A stretch of DNA of 24,805 bases from JAGOUN01 sp040389005 (GTDB lineage: Bacteria; Pseudomonadota; Gammaproteobacteria; JAGOUN01), in assembly GCA_040389005.1 (NCBI GenBank), contig JAZKAS010000039.1:1-24805 (forward strand). Reading direction: 5' to 3'. Of this stretch, positions 15,696 to 24,382 are shown piece by piece. The number at the start of each line of letters is the position of its first letter. The stretch's first letter is position 1. Under the pieces are notes generated by a model that had not been told where the DNA came from, did not search any database, and saw nothing but the letters and a program-made list of their open reading frames with translations. The position numbers and the translations under genes were made by a program.

Positions 15696-18600
15696 ATGCC
15701 AACACTTCAACTCCATTGCACCGCTTTAAGTTTTCAAGATTTATTTACATCGAATGGCTTGCAACAACTCGATCATGATTTTTTAAACTATTTAAACCAC
15801 GCTGACGCGGGTCTTTATCATCATTTATTAGAATATCGACAAGCCACGCTGACCTTATCGGCCACTCAAACCAGTGAACTATTGATTGCATTGGCCATTC
15901 AAATTGAACAATTTATCGCGAAATTATTGAATATAGAAAATGAGCTGGCAATTAGCCAAGAAAGCACGCAACAAAAAAATCCGATTGCCGTTTTTAGAAA
16001 AGAATTTTTGCTGACCAAAGTAAAACGCTTATTACATTCTTCCGTAGAATTACCATCGTTTTCAATCTTACATCAACAATTATTAGCAGAGCTCAATAAA
16101 CATACTGTTAAAATTGGTGACTTAGAATTAGAGGTCGCAACACTGGGCTTATTTTATTTAAAAGAGAGCGAACGCTTCAAAGTCGAATTAGAACATCTTA
16201 CACAATGGTGCGCGCAAGCCCTATTAACTAAAGAAGGCCGCGATATCACACAAAACTGGGAAAGTTTTCGTTTTCCAGAAAAACTCGATTATGCACATTT
16301 AATTCCAACAAAAATCATCGAACATAATGGCGTAACGCAACATGCACTGCCAAAATCACAACTGCGTGAACGCGATGGATTTGATCTCACCGACAAACGC
16401 ATGTCGGCTCAAGCGGTGCAAAATGAAATCCATTATTGTATTTATTGTCATGATCACGAAGGTGATTTATGTTCCAAAGGATTTCCAGTTAGCAAAAAAG
16501 ATAAAACATTGGGCTTCAAAAAAAACCCACTCAACGTCACGATGACTGGCTGCCCATTAGAAGAAAGAATTTCTGAAATGCACGCATTGAAGCGTGATGG
16601 CTATACCATCGGCGCGCTTGCAATGGTGATGCTTGATAATCCTATGTGTCCTGCGACGGGTCATCGTATCTGTAACGATTGCATGAAAGCATGTATCTAT
16701 CAAAAACAAACGCCCGTGAATATTCCACAAATTGAAACTCGCGTCTTAACAGATGTTTTGGCACTCCCTTGGGGTGTTGAAATTTACGATCTCTTAACAC
16801 GCTGGAATCCTCTGTTGCAAAATGAATGGCACATGCAACCGTATAATGGCAAAAAAATCATGATCGCCGGCATGGGCCCGGCAGGTTTTACGTTGGCGCA
16901 TTATTTATTACAAGCGGGTTGCGCGGTCGTGGGATTTGACGGCTTAAAAATCGAACCCCTGCCCGTCTCTTATATCACACAACCTATTCACGATTATCAA
17001 TCAATTATCGAATCTTTAGATGACCGTATTGTGGCTGGATTTGGCGGCGTAGCAGAATATGGCATCACCGTTCGCTGGGATAAAAATTTTCTAAAACTGA
17101 TTTATATCACCTTGATGCGACGCCCTTATTTCCAAGTCTTCGGCAATATTCGTTTCGGTGGAACGGTCACGATTGAAGATGCGTGGCATTTAGGTTTCGA
17201 TCATTTTGTGATTGCCGTTGGCGCAGGTTTGCCAAAAGCTTTGCCCGTAAAAAATAGTATGGCGACAGGAATGCGCCAGGCAAATGATTTTTTAATGGCG
17301 TTACAATTAACGGGCGCTGCAAAAAAAGAAAGTTTTTCATCACTGGAAATTCGTTTGCCTGTGTTAGTAATCGGCGGAGGACTCACCGGCATTGACGCAG
17401 CCACAGAAGCGCAAGCGTATTATATTCGTCAGGTCGAAAAAATTGCCGCGCGTTATGAGCTTGTGAAAGACAAAATGCCGCTCACTGAAACGCTACAAGA
17501 ATTTTTATTGCATGCCAGTAAAATAAAGCAAGAACGTGAACGCGCGAAAATAGAAAATCGTGAACCTTGTTTTATTGAGCTCATTCATCAATGGGGTGGC
17601 GTCAGCGTTGTATATCGACAGGCGATGCAAGCTTCGCCTGCTTACGTTAATAATCATGAAGAACTCTATAAAGCGCTTGAAGAAGGTGTTTTTTATATCG
17701 AAAATCTTTCGCCAGTTCAAGTGAATCTTGATGCAGAAAATCATTGTGCTGCAATGACATTTAAAACAAAAGAAGACGGCATCGTCACATTACCTGCAAA
17801 AAGTATTTTAGTGGCAACGGGCGCATCATTAAATGTCGCCTATTCTTTTGAACATCCGCATGCTTTCGAACGTAAAAGCATGGAATATTTATCCTATGAA
17901 GAAAAAAATGGCGAATTGTTTGCTGCACATTCAAGCGAACATTGTAAAGATCCACATTTTGGACCATTTACTTCGTATCACGCTCATCATGAAAAAAAAG
18001 TTAGCTTTATTGGCGATACACATCCAGTGTTTCACGGCAATGTCGTGAAGGCGATTGCATCGGCGAAATATACATATCCGAAAATTATGAAGCATTTAAA
18101 AAATATTAATAATAAAAAAGAATATTTTGAATTTAAAAAGCACATTCAACATCAATTAACCAGCATCATTATTGATATTCGTCATCCATCGGATAATCTG
18201 ATTGAAATTGAGGTTCAAGCGCCGCAAGCGATTAAACATTATCGCGCCGGACAATTCTATCGCATGCAAGTGTTTGAAGCACACACAAAATTTTCGAAAG
18301 AAGCCCCTTGGTTATTCGCGAGCGATGTCGATCATAACGCTGGCACACTAATCTTTACATTAACTCAAAAAGAAGCGCGAGAAAATTATTTCGATCATTT
18401 AATTATTGGCGACTCGATTGCGCTCATGGGCCCGACCGGTGTTCGCAGTAAAATTTCAGATTTTCACGAAACAATTTTAATTATTGGCAATCAAAAAAGT
18501 TTATCGCACGTGCGATCTTATGCAAAAGCACTCAAAGAAAAAGGCAATAAAATTGTATTTTTAGGTTATTTCAAGCAAGCTTCAGAAATTTTTTATCGCA

Positions 18601-19028
18601 AAGAAATCGAGGCTATTTGCGATCAAACCCTTTGGGCCGAAGATTGTATCGAGGCACTTAAAGAATACGCGGAATCAAAAACACCTCTTATTCCATTGAC
18701 TGAAATTGATAGAATTCAAGTCATCGGTGATAGCACACAACTCAAAGAAATCGTGCAGCTGCAAAAACAGTATCTCAAAGATAAACTGCCCAAAGCACCT
18801 AAAATAACCGCTTCCGTGCATAGCCATATGCAATGTATGCTCAAAGGCGTTTGTGCGCAGTGCCTTCAATGGCAAATTAATCCGGATACCGGCGAACGCA
18901 CGAAAGCAGTATTTGCATGTTCTTGGCAAGATCAACCGATTGAAATCATTGATCTCGATCATTTAGCGAGTCGCGAAAAACAAAACAACTGCCAAGAAAC
19001 ATTGAATCAGTTATACTACAACTCTTAG
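15696..19028 (+). CDS. Fused GltD/NfnL-like and PyrK/NfnS-like FAD-iron-sulfur oxidoreductase
   Basis: One chain of 1110 residues. Residues 1-240 are helical and unrecognised. At 248-333 lies a GltD-type iron-sulfur region: C248-x2-C251-x7-C259, C286 in TGCPLEE, then C318, C326-x2-C329-x3-C333 in a segment like the NPFPxxTGRVC of GltD. A two-dinucleotide flavoprotein follows: FAD site GMGPAG at 392-397, NAD(P) site GGGLTG at 560-565, and the closing FIGDTHPVFHGNVVKAIASAK with the GD and VV-AI elements of the family. From about 810 a ferredoxin-reductase module begins (YRAGQFYRM; GPTGV; ILIIGNQ), ending in C1047-x5-C1053-x2-C1056-x18-C1075, like the 2Fe-2S site of PyrK. Together these match NfnB plus NfnA, an electron-bifurcating transhydrogenase. 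The activity and partners are inference. trxB follows after 18 bases. Confidence 0.85.
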   Translation: MPTLQLHCTALSFQDLFTSNGLQQLDHDFLNYLNHADAGLYHHLLEYRQATLTLSATQTSELLIALAIQIEQFIAKLLNIENELAISQESTQQKNPIAVFRKEFLLTKVKRLLHSSVELPSFSILHQQLLAELNKHTVKIGDLELEVATLGLFYLKESERFKVELEHLTQWCAQALLTKEGRDITQNWESFRFPEKLDYAHLIPTKIIEHNGVTQHALPKSQLRERDGFDLTDKRMSAQAVQNEIHYCIYCHDHEGDLCSKGFPVSKKDKTLGFKKNPLNVTMTGCPLEERISEMHALKRDGYTIGALAMVMLDNPMCPATGHRICNDCMKACIYQKQTPVNIPQIETRVLTDVLALPWGVEIYDLLTRWNPLLQNEWHMQPYNGKKIMIAGMGPAGFTLAHYLLQAGCAVVGFDGLKIEPLPVSYITQPIHDYQSIIESLDDRIVAGFGGVAEYGITVRWDKNFLKLIYITLMRRPYFQVFGNIRFGGTVTIEDAWHLGFDHFVIAVGAGLPKALPVKNSMATGMRQANDFLMALQLTGAAKKESFSSLEIRLPVLVIGGGLTGIDAATEAQAYYIRQVEKIAARYELVKDKMPLTETLQEFLLHASKIKQERERAKIENREPCFIELIHQWGGVSVVYRQAMQASPAYVNNHEELYKALEEGVFYIENLSPVQVNLDAENHCAAMTFKTKEDGIVTLPAKSILVATGASLNVAYSFEHPHAFERKSMEYLSYEEKNGELFAAHSSEHCKDPHFGPFTSYHAHHEKKVSFIGDTHPVFHGNVVKAIASAKYTYPKIMKHLKNINNKKEYFEFKKHIQHQLTSIIIDIRHPSDNLIEIEVQAPQAIKHYRAGQFYRMQVFEAHTKFSKEAPWLFASDVDHNAGTLIFTLTQKEARENYFDHLIIGDSIALMGPTGVRSKISDFHETILIIGNQKSLSHVRSYAKALKEKGNKIVFLGYFKQASEIFYRKEIEAICDQTLWAEDCIEALKEYAESKTPLIPLTEIDRIQVIGDSTQLKEIVQLQKQYLKDKLPKAPKITASVHSHMQCMLKGVCAQCLQWQINPDTGERTKAVFACSWQDQPIEIIDLDHLASREKQNNCQETLNQLYYNS

Positions 19029-19046
19029 TATTATATAGGTAATAAA

Positions 19047-19997
19047 ATGGCTCAACATCACCCTCTTATTATTTTGGGCTCCGGTCCTGCGGGTTATTCG
19101 GCAGCAGTCTATGCTGCGCGCGCGAATCTTCATCCGGTTGTGATTACAGGCATGCAACAAGGCGGTCAGCTGATGACGACCACCGAAGTTGACAACTGGC
19201 CTGGCGATGTTCACGGTTTACAAGGCCCCGATTTAATGGCACGTATGCAACAACATGCAGAGCGCTTTGAAACACAAATTATTTTTGATCAAATCAATAC
19301 GGTGCATTTACAACAACGCCCATTTCGTTTAGTGGGTGACTCTGCGGAATACACCTGCGATGCATTAATTATTGCCACCGGTGCCAGCGCTAAATATTTG
19401 GGCATTCCGTCTGAAGAAACTTTTAATGGCCGAGGCGTTTCTGCATGCGCGACCTGCGATGGTTTTTTCTATAAAAATCAAGATGTTATTGTTGTTGGTG
19501 GCGGAAACACGGCGGTTGAAGAGGCATTGTATTTATCTAACATCGCTAAAACTGTTACCTTGGTGCATCGCCGCGACAAGCTTAAAAGTGAAAAAATCCT
19601 TATCAATAAGCTGATGTCGAAGGCTAATAATGGCAATATCAAAATTGAATGGTTTCACACTCTCGATGAAATTTTGGGCAATGCAACTGGCGTGACCGGC
19701 GTAAGATTGAAAAGCACCCAAAGCGACGAAACCAAAGAAATCGCGGTAACCGGCGTATTTATTGCCATTGGTCATACCCCCAATACAGGCATTTTTGAAG
19801 GGCAACTCGATATGAACCACGGCTACCTTCGTGTTAAAAGCGGTTCTGAAGGCAACGCAACTGCAACCAGCATTCCAGGCGTCTTTGCTGCAGGTGATGT
19901 GGCGGATTCTATTTATCGCCAAGCGATTACTTCCGCAGGCACGGGTTGTATGGCAGCTTTAGATGCAGAAAAATTTCTGGACCAAATGGATAAGTAG
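19047..19997 (+). CDS. trxB: Thioredoxin reductase (NADPH)
   Basis: TrxB reduces oxidised thioredoxin with NADPH through FAD and a redox-active disulfide. The 316-residue product has the FAD site GSGPAG at 11-16, the active-site C134-A-T-C137 in ACATCDGFF, the NADPH site GGGNTAVEEA at 151-160 followed by the HRRDKLKSEKIL stretch, and the C-terminal FAD contact GVFAAGDVAD. The length and motif spacing match E. coli TrxB almost exactly. ATG 19047 has a modest TAGGT ribosome site. The gene starts 18 bases after the large fused oxidoreductase and 43 bases before infA, so a shared transcript is plausible. Confidence 0.97.
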   Translation: MAQHHPLIILGSGPAGYSAAVYAARANLHPVVITGMQQGGQLMTTTEVDNWPGDVHGLQGPDLMARMQQHAERFETQIIFDQINTVHLQQRPFRLVGDSAEYTCDALIIATGASAKYLGIPSEETFNGRGVSACATCDGFFYKNQDVIVVGGGNTAVEEALYLSNIAKTVTLVHRRDKLKSEKILINKLMSKANNGNIKIEWFHTLDEILGNATGVTGVRLKSTQSDETKEIAVTGVFIAIGHTPNTGIFEGQLDMNHGYLRVKSGSEGNATATSIPGVFAAGDVADSIYRQAITSAGTGCMAALDAEKFLDQMDK

Positions 19998-20040
19998 TGT
20001 ATGATTACTAGTACAAATTTTAGAGGCTCACGTATTATTT

Positions 20041-20316
20041 ATGGCTAAAGAAGATCACTTAGAAATGAATGGTAAGGTCATTGATACTTTACCTAATACA
20101 ATGTTTCGCGTTCAACTCGAAAATGGGCATGTTATTATTGCTCATATTTCAGGTAAAATGCGTAAAAATTATATTCGTATTTTGACTGGCGATATTGTCA
20201 CCGTTGAAATGACACCTTATGATTTAAGCAAAGGTCGCATTACTTATCGCAGCAAGGACAATAAGTTTCCCGTACCCGAAAAGCCTGAAGGCGAAAAACC
20301 AAAAGAAAACGACTAA
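20041..20316 (+). CDS. infA: Translation initiation factor IF-1 with C-terminal extension
   Basis: IF-1 binds the 30S A site during initiation. Residues 1-72 are a near-textbook IF-1 S1/OB fold: MAKEDHLEMNG, TLPNTMFRVQLENGH, AHISGKMRKNYIRILTGD, TPYDLSKGRI. E. coli IF-1 ends at residue 72, but this protein continues for 19 residues (73-91), rich in Lys, Glu and Pro and probably unstructured. The frame is open and continuous, with no hint of a frameshift, and ends directly before a strong terminator. An AGAGG lies about 12-16 bases before the ATG, slightly far for a ribosome site. It is downstream of trxB and convergent with clpA. Confidence 0.95.
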   Translation: MAKEDHLEMNGKVIDTLPNTMFRVQLENGHVIIAHISGKMRKNYIRILTGDIVTVEMTPYDLSKGRITYRSKDNKFPVPEKPEGEKPKEND

Positions 20317-20344
20317 AATCCCCCTACCGAACATTGTTCTGCGA

Positions 20345-20367
20345 CCCCCTTTAACAAAGGGGGTTTT
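20345..20367 (+). terminator. Intrinsic terminator after infA
   Basis: A perfect 8-bp hairpin, CCCCCTTT (20345-20352) and AAAGGGGG (20356-20363) with an AAC loop, is followed by TTTT. It lies 28 bases past the infA stop and ends the plus-strand group. For clpA, arriving from the other side, the hairpin lacks a following T tract, so it is mainly a plus-strand terminator. Confidence 0.85.
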
Positions 20368-20397
20368 CAGTCGCTATTGTCATACAGCTAAAAAAAA

Positions 20398-22719
20398 CTA
20401 CTCAGCATGCGCTAATGCATTCACCATTAGCCTCAATTCACCATTAATAACTGTCACTGTGACTTCGCCACCATCAACCAAATCACCAAACAGCAAATCT
20501 TCTGCCAATGGTTTTTTGATCTTTTCTTGAATCAAACGTGCCATCGGTCTCGCCCCCATTAAAGGATCGTATCCGTTTTTAGCAAGCCAATGCCGCGCCG
20601 CCTCATCAACGACAAACTCAACCTGTTTACGTTCAAGTAAAACTTCAAGCTCCATTAAAAACTTATTGACGACATTACCAATCGTGACTTCATCTAAAGG
20701 GTTAAACTGAATCACGGCATCCAAACGATTTCTAAATTCTGGAGTGAATGCTTTATTAATGGCTTCCATTTGATCAGTACGATGATCTTGTTTTGCAAAG
20801 CCCATAGAGCTGCGTTGCAAGGTTTCTGCGCCACAGTTCGACGTCATCACTAAAATCACATGCCTAAAATCTGCTTCACGACCATTATTGTCGGTGAGCG
20901 TACCACGATCCATAACTTGCAATAAAAGATTAAAAATATCAGGATGTGCTTTTTCAATTTCATCTAATAACAATACACAATGCGGACTTTGATGAACCAA
21001 CTCTGTTAATAAACCCGATTGTTCGTAACCCACATATCCTGGGGGAGCGCCAATTAATCGAGAAACGGAATGGCGTTCCATATATTCCGACATATCAAAA
21101 CGCAATAGTTTTATACCTAAAAATTCTGACAGCTGTTTTGCCACTTCTGTTTTACCCACGCCCGTTGGGCCTGCAAATAAAAAAGAGCCAATCGGTTTTT
21201 TCTCATCACGCAAACCTGAACGCGCGAGCTTAATCGCAGAACCTAATGCGTCAATTGCGTTATCTTGCCCATAAACAAGCGTTTTTAAATTCTGCACTAA
21301 ATTTTTTAATTGCTCTTTATCAGAAGAAGAAATTTTTTTAGCTGGAATATGAGCTATTTTTGCAACAACCATTTCGATATCTTCAACAGTAATCGTTTTT
21401 TTGCGCTTAGCTTCTGGCAACATATTTTGATACGCGCCCGCCTCATCAACCACGTCAATTGCCTTATCAGGCAAACATTTATTATTGATATATTTTTCTG
21501 ATAATTCTGCCGCGGCTTGTAATGCTTTCAAATGATAACGAACACCATGATGCTCCTCAAATTTTTCTTTTAAGCCTTTTAAAATAGTTACTGTTTGCTC
21601 AATCGTTGGCTCTTTAATATCAATTTTTTGATAGCGCCGCGCTAATGCATGATCTTTTTCAAAAATATTGCGATATTCTTGATACGTAGTCGCACCCATG
21701 CAAGTCAATTCTCCTGACGCAAGCAAAGGTTTAATTAAATTAGAGACATCCATAACCCCACCGGATGCAGCACCTGCACCAATGATAGTATGAATTTCGT
21801 CAATAAATAAAATTGATTTAGGCTGATCTTTTAAATTACGCAAAACTGCTTTTAAACGTTTTTCAAAATCACCACGATATTTTGTTCCTGCAAGCAGTGC
21901 ACCTAAATCAAGCGCATAAACGATACTCGCTTCAAGCACTTTAGGCACTTTCTTTTCAACAATCATTTTGGCAAGACCTTCGGCAATTGCCGTTTTACCA
22001 ACACCCGCTTCGCCCACAAGCAATGGATTGTTTTTTCGTCGACGTGATAATATTTGAATAGTTCTTTCTACTTCTTCTTCACGACCAATTAAAGAATCAA
22101 TAACACCACTTTTTGCACGTTGATTTAAATTGATAGTAAAACGCTCTAATGGACTTTTATTTTCTTCTTCTTGATCAATCTCTTCTTCAGTAACAGGACT
22201 AAAGCGTGGTTTCTTTTGTGTTAATTGTGTTTTTAAATCAGCTTTACTTCCAAAAATACTACTTTCATCTTCTAGTATTTTAGCAGACTTAGTAACACCA
22301 CGATTCATGCCGTTAATTATATCCATGCGCGATATATTTTGTTGCTTCATAAAGTAAATACTTTTGCTTTCTTGTTCACTAAAAATAGCCACCAGCACAT
22401 TAGCGCCACTTACTTCTATTTTTCCGGCAGATTGCACTTGAAAAACGGCACGTTGCAACACACGCTGAAATGCTAACGTGGGTTGAGTTTCTCTATCAAA
22501 AATATCGGCAGGAATGACTGCCATTTTTTCTCGTAAATGCTTCAGTAAATTCTCACGCAAAATTTCAATATTAGCTGCGCATATTTTTAAAATATTGATT
22601 GCAGCGACATTGTCTAAAAGTGCCAGCATTAAATGCTCAACAGTCATAGACTCATGACGCTCTAACCGCGCTAAATCATAGGCTTTATTTAATGTTAATT
22701 CGAGTTCTTTATTCAGCAT
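20398..22719 (-). CDS. clpA: ATP-dependent Clp protease ATP-binding subunit ClpA
   Basis: ClpA is the AAA+ unfoldase that feeds substrates to ClpP. The 773 residues (E. coli 758) comprise a Clp N domain (two repeats, about 1-145), an acidic linker (about 150-190), and two AAA+ modules. D1 has Walker A GEAGVGKT at 236-243 and Walker B ILFIDEI at 303-309; D2 has GPTGVGKT at 517-524 and LLLDEIE at 583-589. FTPEFRNRLD at 658-667 is the conserved sensor region. The ClpP-docking loop reads SMGFAKQD (MGF at 639-641) where E. coli has IGL. ATG 22719 has a good AAGGAAA ribosome site. clpS, usually directly upstream, is not there. It lies downstream of icd, separated by an icd terminator. Confidence 0.96.
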   Translation of the reverse strand: MLNKELELTLNKAYDLARLERHESMTVEHLMLALLDNVAAINILKICAANIEILRENLLKHLREKMAVIPADIFDRETQPTLAFQRVLQRAVFQVQSAGKIEVSGANVLVAIFSEQESKSIYFMKQQNISRMDIINGMNRGVTKSAKILEDESSIFGSKADLKTQLTQKKPRFSPVTEEEIDQEEENKSPLERFTINLNQRAKSGVIDSLIGREEEVERTIQILSRRRKNNPLLVGEAGVGKTAIAEGLAKMIVEKKVPKVLEASIVYALDLGALLAGTKYRGDFEKRLKAVLRNLKDQPKSILFIDEIHTIIGAGAASGGVMDVSNLIKPLLASGELTCMGATTYQEYRNIFEKDHALARRYQKIDIKEPTIEQTVTILKGLKEKFEEHHGVRYHLKALQAAAELSEKYINNKCLPDKAIDVVDEAGAYQNMLPEAKRKKTITVEDIEMVVAKIAHIPAKKISSSDKEQLKNLVQNLKTLVYGQDNAIDALGSAIKLARSGLRDEKKPIGSFLFAGPTGVGKTEVAKQLSEFLGIKLLRFDMSEYMERHSVSRLIGAPPGYVGYEQSGLLTELVHQSPHCVLLLDEIEKAHPDIFNLLLQVMDRGTLTDNNGREADFRHVILVMTSNCGAETLQRSSMGFAKQDHRTDQMEAINKAFTPEFRNRLDAVIQFNPLDEVTIGNVVNKFLMELEVLLERKQVEFVVDEAARHWLAKNGYDPLMGARPMARLIQEKIKKPLAEDLLFGDLVDGGEVTVTVINGELRLMVNALAHAE

Positions 22720-22836
22720 GAGAGTTTCCTTTTCGTTCTTCTTAAATTTTGCCTGCTTTGTTGTTTATAGCTAATGTTTTTAAGAATTGCTGGAATTTGA
22801 AAGGAAATATTAATTTATTTTATCTAATTGAAAATT

Positions 22837-22867
22837 AAATAGACAGAAAAATAAATTCTGTCTATTT
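22837..22867 (-). terminator. Intrinsic terminator after icd
   Basis: A perfect 12-bp inverted repeat (AAATAGACAGAA at 22837-22848, TTCTGTCTATTT at 22856-22867) with a 7-base loop. On the minus strand it lies 21 bases past the icd stop, and its right arm runs into TTAATTTTC, a broken T tract. AT richness on both sides would also allow weak activity in the other direction. It separates icd from clpA, which should then have its own promoter in 22720-22836; no convincing -35/-10 pair was found there. Confidence 0.75.
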
Positions 22868-22888
22868 TTTGTTTATTTAAAGAACAAT

Positions 22889-24136
22889 TTACATTTTTGA
22901 AATAATTGCATCACCAAACGCGGAACAGCTTAATAACCTGCCACCTTCCATAAGACGTTCAAGATCATACGTCACGGTTTTTGCTTCTATCGCACCACTA
23001 ACGCCCTTCACTATCAGATCCGCCGCTTCAAACCAACCTAAATGGCGTAACATCATTTCTGCAGAAAGAATTAAAGAGCCTGGATTTACTTTATCTTGAC
23101 CCGCGTATTTCGGCGCTGTTCCATGAGTTGCTTCAAAAAGCGCAACACCATCGCCTAAATTAGCGCCCGGTGCAATACCAATTCCACCGACTTGAGCAGC
23201 TAAAGCATCAGAAATATAGTCACCATTTAAATTTAATGTTGCAATGACTGAGTATTCATCTGGACGCAATAAAATCTGTTGCAAGAAAGCATCGGCAATC
23301 ACATCTTTAATAATAATAGGTTCATTGGTTTGTGGATGGTTAAACGTCATCCATGGGCCACCATTCAAGGGTACCGCACCAAACTCATCACGTGCTACGC
23401 CATACCCCCAATCTTTAAAAGCACCTTCAGTAAACTTCATAATATTGCCTTTATGCACTAAAGTAACCGACGTACGATTATTATCAATCGCATATTGTAT
23501 CGCTGCTTTAACCAGTCGTTTTGTACCTTCTTTTGAAACAGGTTTTACGCCAATACCGCAGTCATTAGGAAAGCGAATTTTTTTAACACCCATTTCGTTT
23601 TGTAAGAAATCAATGATTTTTTTTGCCTCAGGTGTCCCTGCTTGCCATTCAATTCCTGCATAAATATCTTCGGAATTTTCACGAAAAATCACCATATTCG
23701 TTTTCCACGGCTCTTTGACAGGACTCGGCGTGCCTTCATAATAACGAACCGGTCTTAAACAAATATATAAATCTAAAATTTGACGAAAGGCTACATTCAA
23801 TGAACGCATACCACCGCTTACAGGCGTTGTTAATGGCCCTTTAATGGCTACTTTATACTCTCGTATTGCGTTTAATGTTTCTTCTGGCAACCAAGTGTTG
23901 TCATCATAAACTTGCGTGGCTTTTTCGCCTGCATACACTTCCATCCACGCGATAGAGCGTGCATGACCATAAGCTTTGCTGACTGCGGCATCGACGACTT
24001 TTTTCATAACGGGCGTAATATCAACACCAATACCGTCTCCTTCAATAAAAGGGATAATGGGGCAGTTAGGCACCTCGAGTTTTCCGTGAGAAAGTTCAAT
24101 ATTTGCACCTTGCGTGGGTCTAGAAATTTTCTGCAT
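22889..24136 (-). CDS. icd: Isocitrate dehydrogenase (NADP-dependent)
   Basis: Converts isocitrate to 2-oxoglutarate and CO2 in the TCA cycle, making NADPH. The 415-residue product is very close to E. coli Icd (416): IEGDGIGVDITP at 31-42; the substrate and regulatory serine S112 in SGGMRSLNVAFRQ (E. coli S113, target of AceK); YICLRPVRYYEG; VIFRENSEDIYAGIEW; and the cofactor segment GTAPKYAGQDKVNPGS, whose Lys-Tyr pair marks NADP rather than NAD specificity. ATG 24136 has a GAGGAAA ribosome site. A TTG at 24217 would add 27 residues not found in the family. It is divergent from the outer-membrane protein gene at 24383. Confidence 0.97.
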   Translation of the reverse strand: MQKISRPTQGANIELSHGKLEVPNCPIIPFIEGDGIGVDITPVMKKVVDAAVSKAYGHARSIAWMEVYAGEKATQVYDDNTWLPEETLNAIREYKVAIKGPLTTPVSGGMRSLNVAFRQILDLYICLRPVRYYEGTPSPVKEPWKTNMVIFRENSEDIYAGIEWQAGTPEAKKIIDFLQNEMGVKKIRFPNDCGIGVKPVSKEGTKRLVKAAIQYAIDNNRTSVTLVHKGNIMKFTEGAFKDWGYGVARDEFGAVPLNGGPWMTFNHPQTNEPIIIKDVIADAFLQQILLRPDEYSVIATLNLNGDYISDALAAQVGGIGIAPGANLGDGVALFEATHGTAPKYAGQDKVNPGSLILSAEMMLRHLGWFEAADLIVKGVSGAIEAKTVTYDLERLMEGGRLLSCSAFGDAIISKM

Positions 24137-24249
24137 TTGCTTTCCTCGTATCAATAAAAGATTCTTTGTAAGTCTATCACGATAAAATAAAATCATAAAT
24201 TTATAATTGTTGATCAAAAAATAATCATAAAAAAATAAATTAATTTTTT

Positions 24250-24279
24250 TTCACAATTTGCCAAAACAGATCCTATACT
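24250..24279 (+). promoter_or_regulatory. Sigma-70-like promoter for outer-membrane protein gene
   Basis: TTCACA (24250-24255) and TATACT (24274-24279), each 5 of 6 to consensus, are separated by 18 bases. A start near 24286 would give a leader of about 97 bases. Immediately upstream (about 24160-24249) is a run of A and T tracts that could act as an UP element or a curved DNA segment. Confidence 0.55.
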
Positions 24280-24290
24280 TCGTTTACAGC

Positions 24291-24310
24291 AGAAGCGCAA
24301 ATAGGCTTCT
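24291..24310 (+). promoter_or_regulatory. 5' leader hairpin of outer-membrane protein mRNA
   Basis: AGAAGC (24291-24296) and GCTTCT (24305-24310) form a perfect 6-bp stem with an 8-base loop just downstream of the predicted start site. A second, weaker stem (ACAAC 24317-24321 with GTTGT 24335-24339) follows. Such 5' hairpins are known to stabilise outer-membrane protein mRNAs; the role here is inferred. Confidence 0.45.
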
Positions 24311-24382
24311 CTGACGACAACGGTAGTAGCCAAAGTTGTTGATAGGGACATAAAAAAACACGTAATGGACATGGAGGCTATC

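Noticed and set aside
19533..19922. 129-residue minus-strand frame opposite trxB
   Set aside because: Antisense shadow; trxB motifs occupy the same bases.
20380..20397. Poly-T run directly after the clpA stop as a clpA terminator
   Set aside because: On the minus strand TAG is followed by eight Ts, but no stable hairpin could be found just before them.
23244..23663. 139-residue plus-strand frame opposite icd
   Set aside because: Antisense shadow of a highly conserved gene; no ribosome site or family resemblance.
24137..24217. 27-residue extension of isocitrate dehydrogenase from a TTG at 24217
   Set aside because: The sequence is AT-rich promoter DNA; ATG 24136 has a GAGGAAA ribosome site and gives the normal length.
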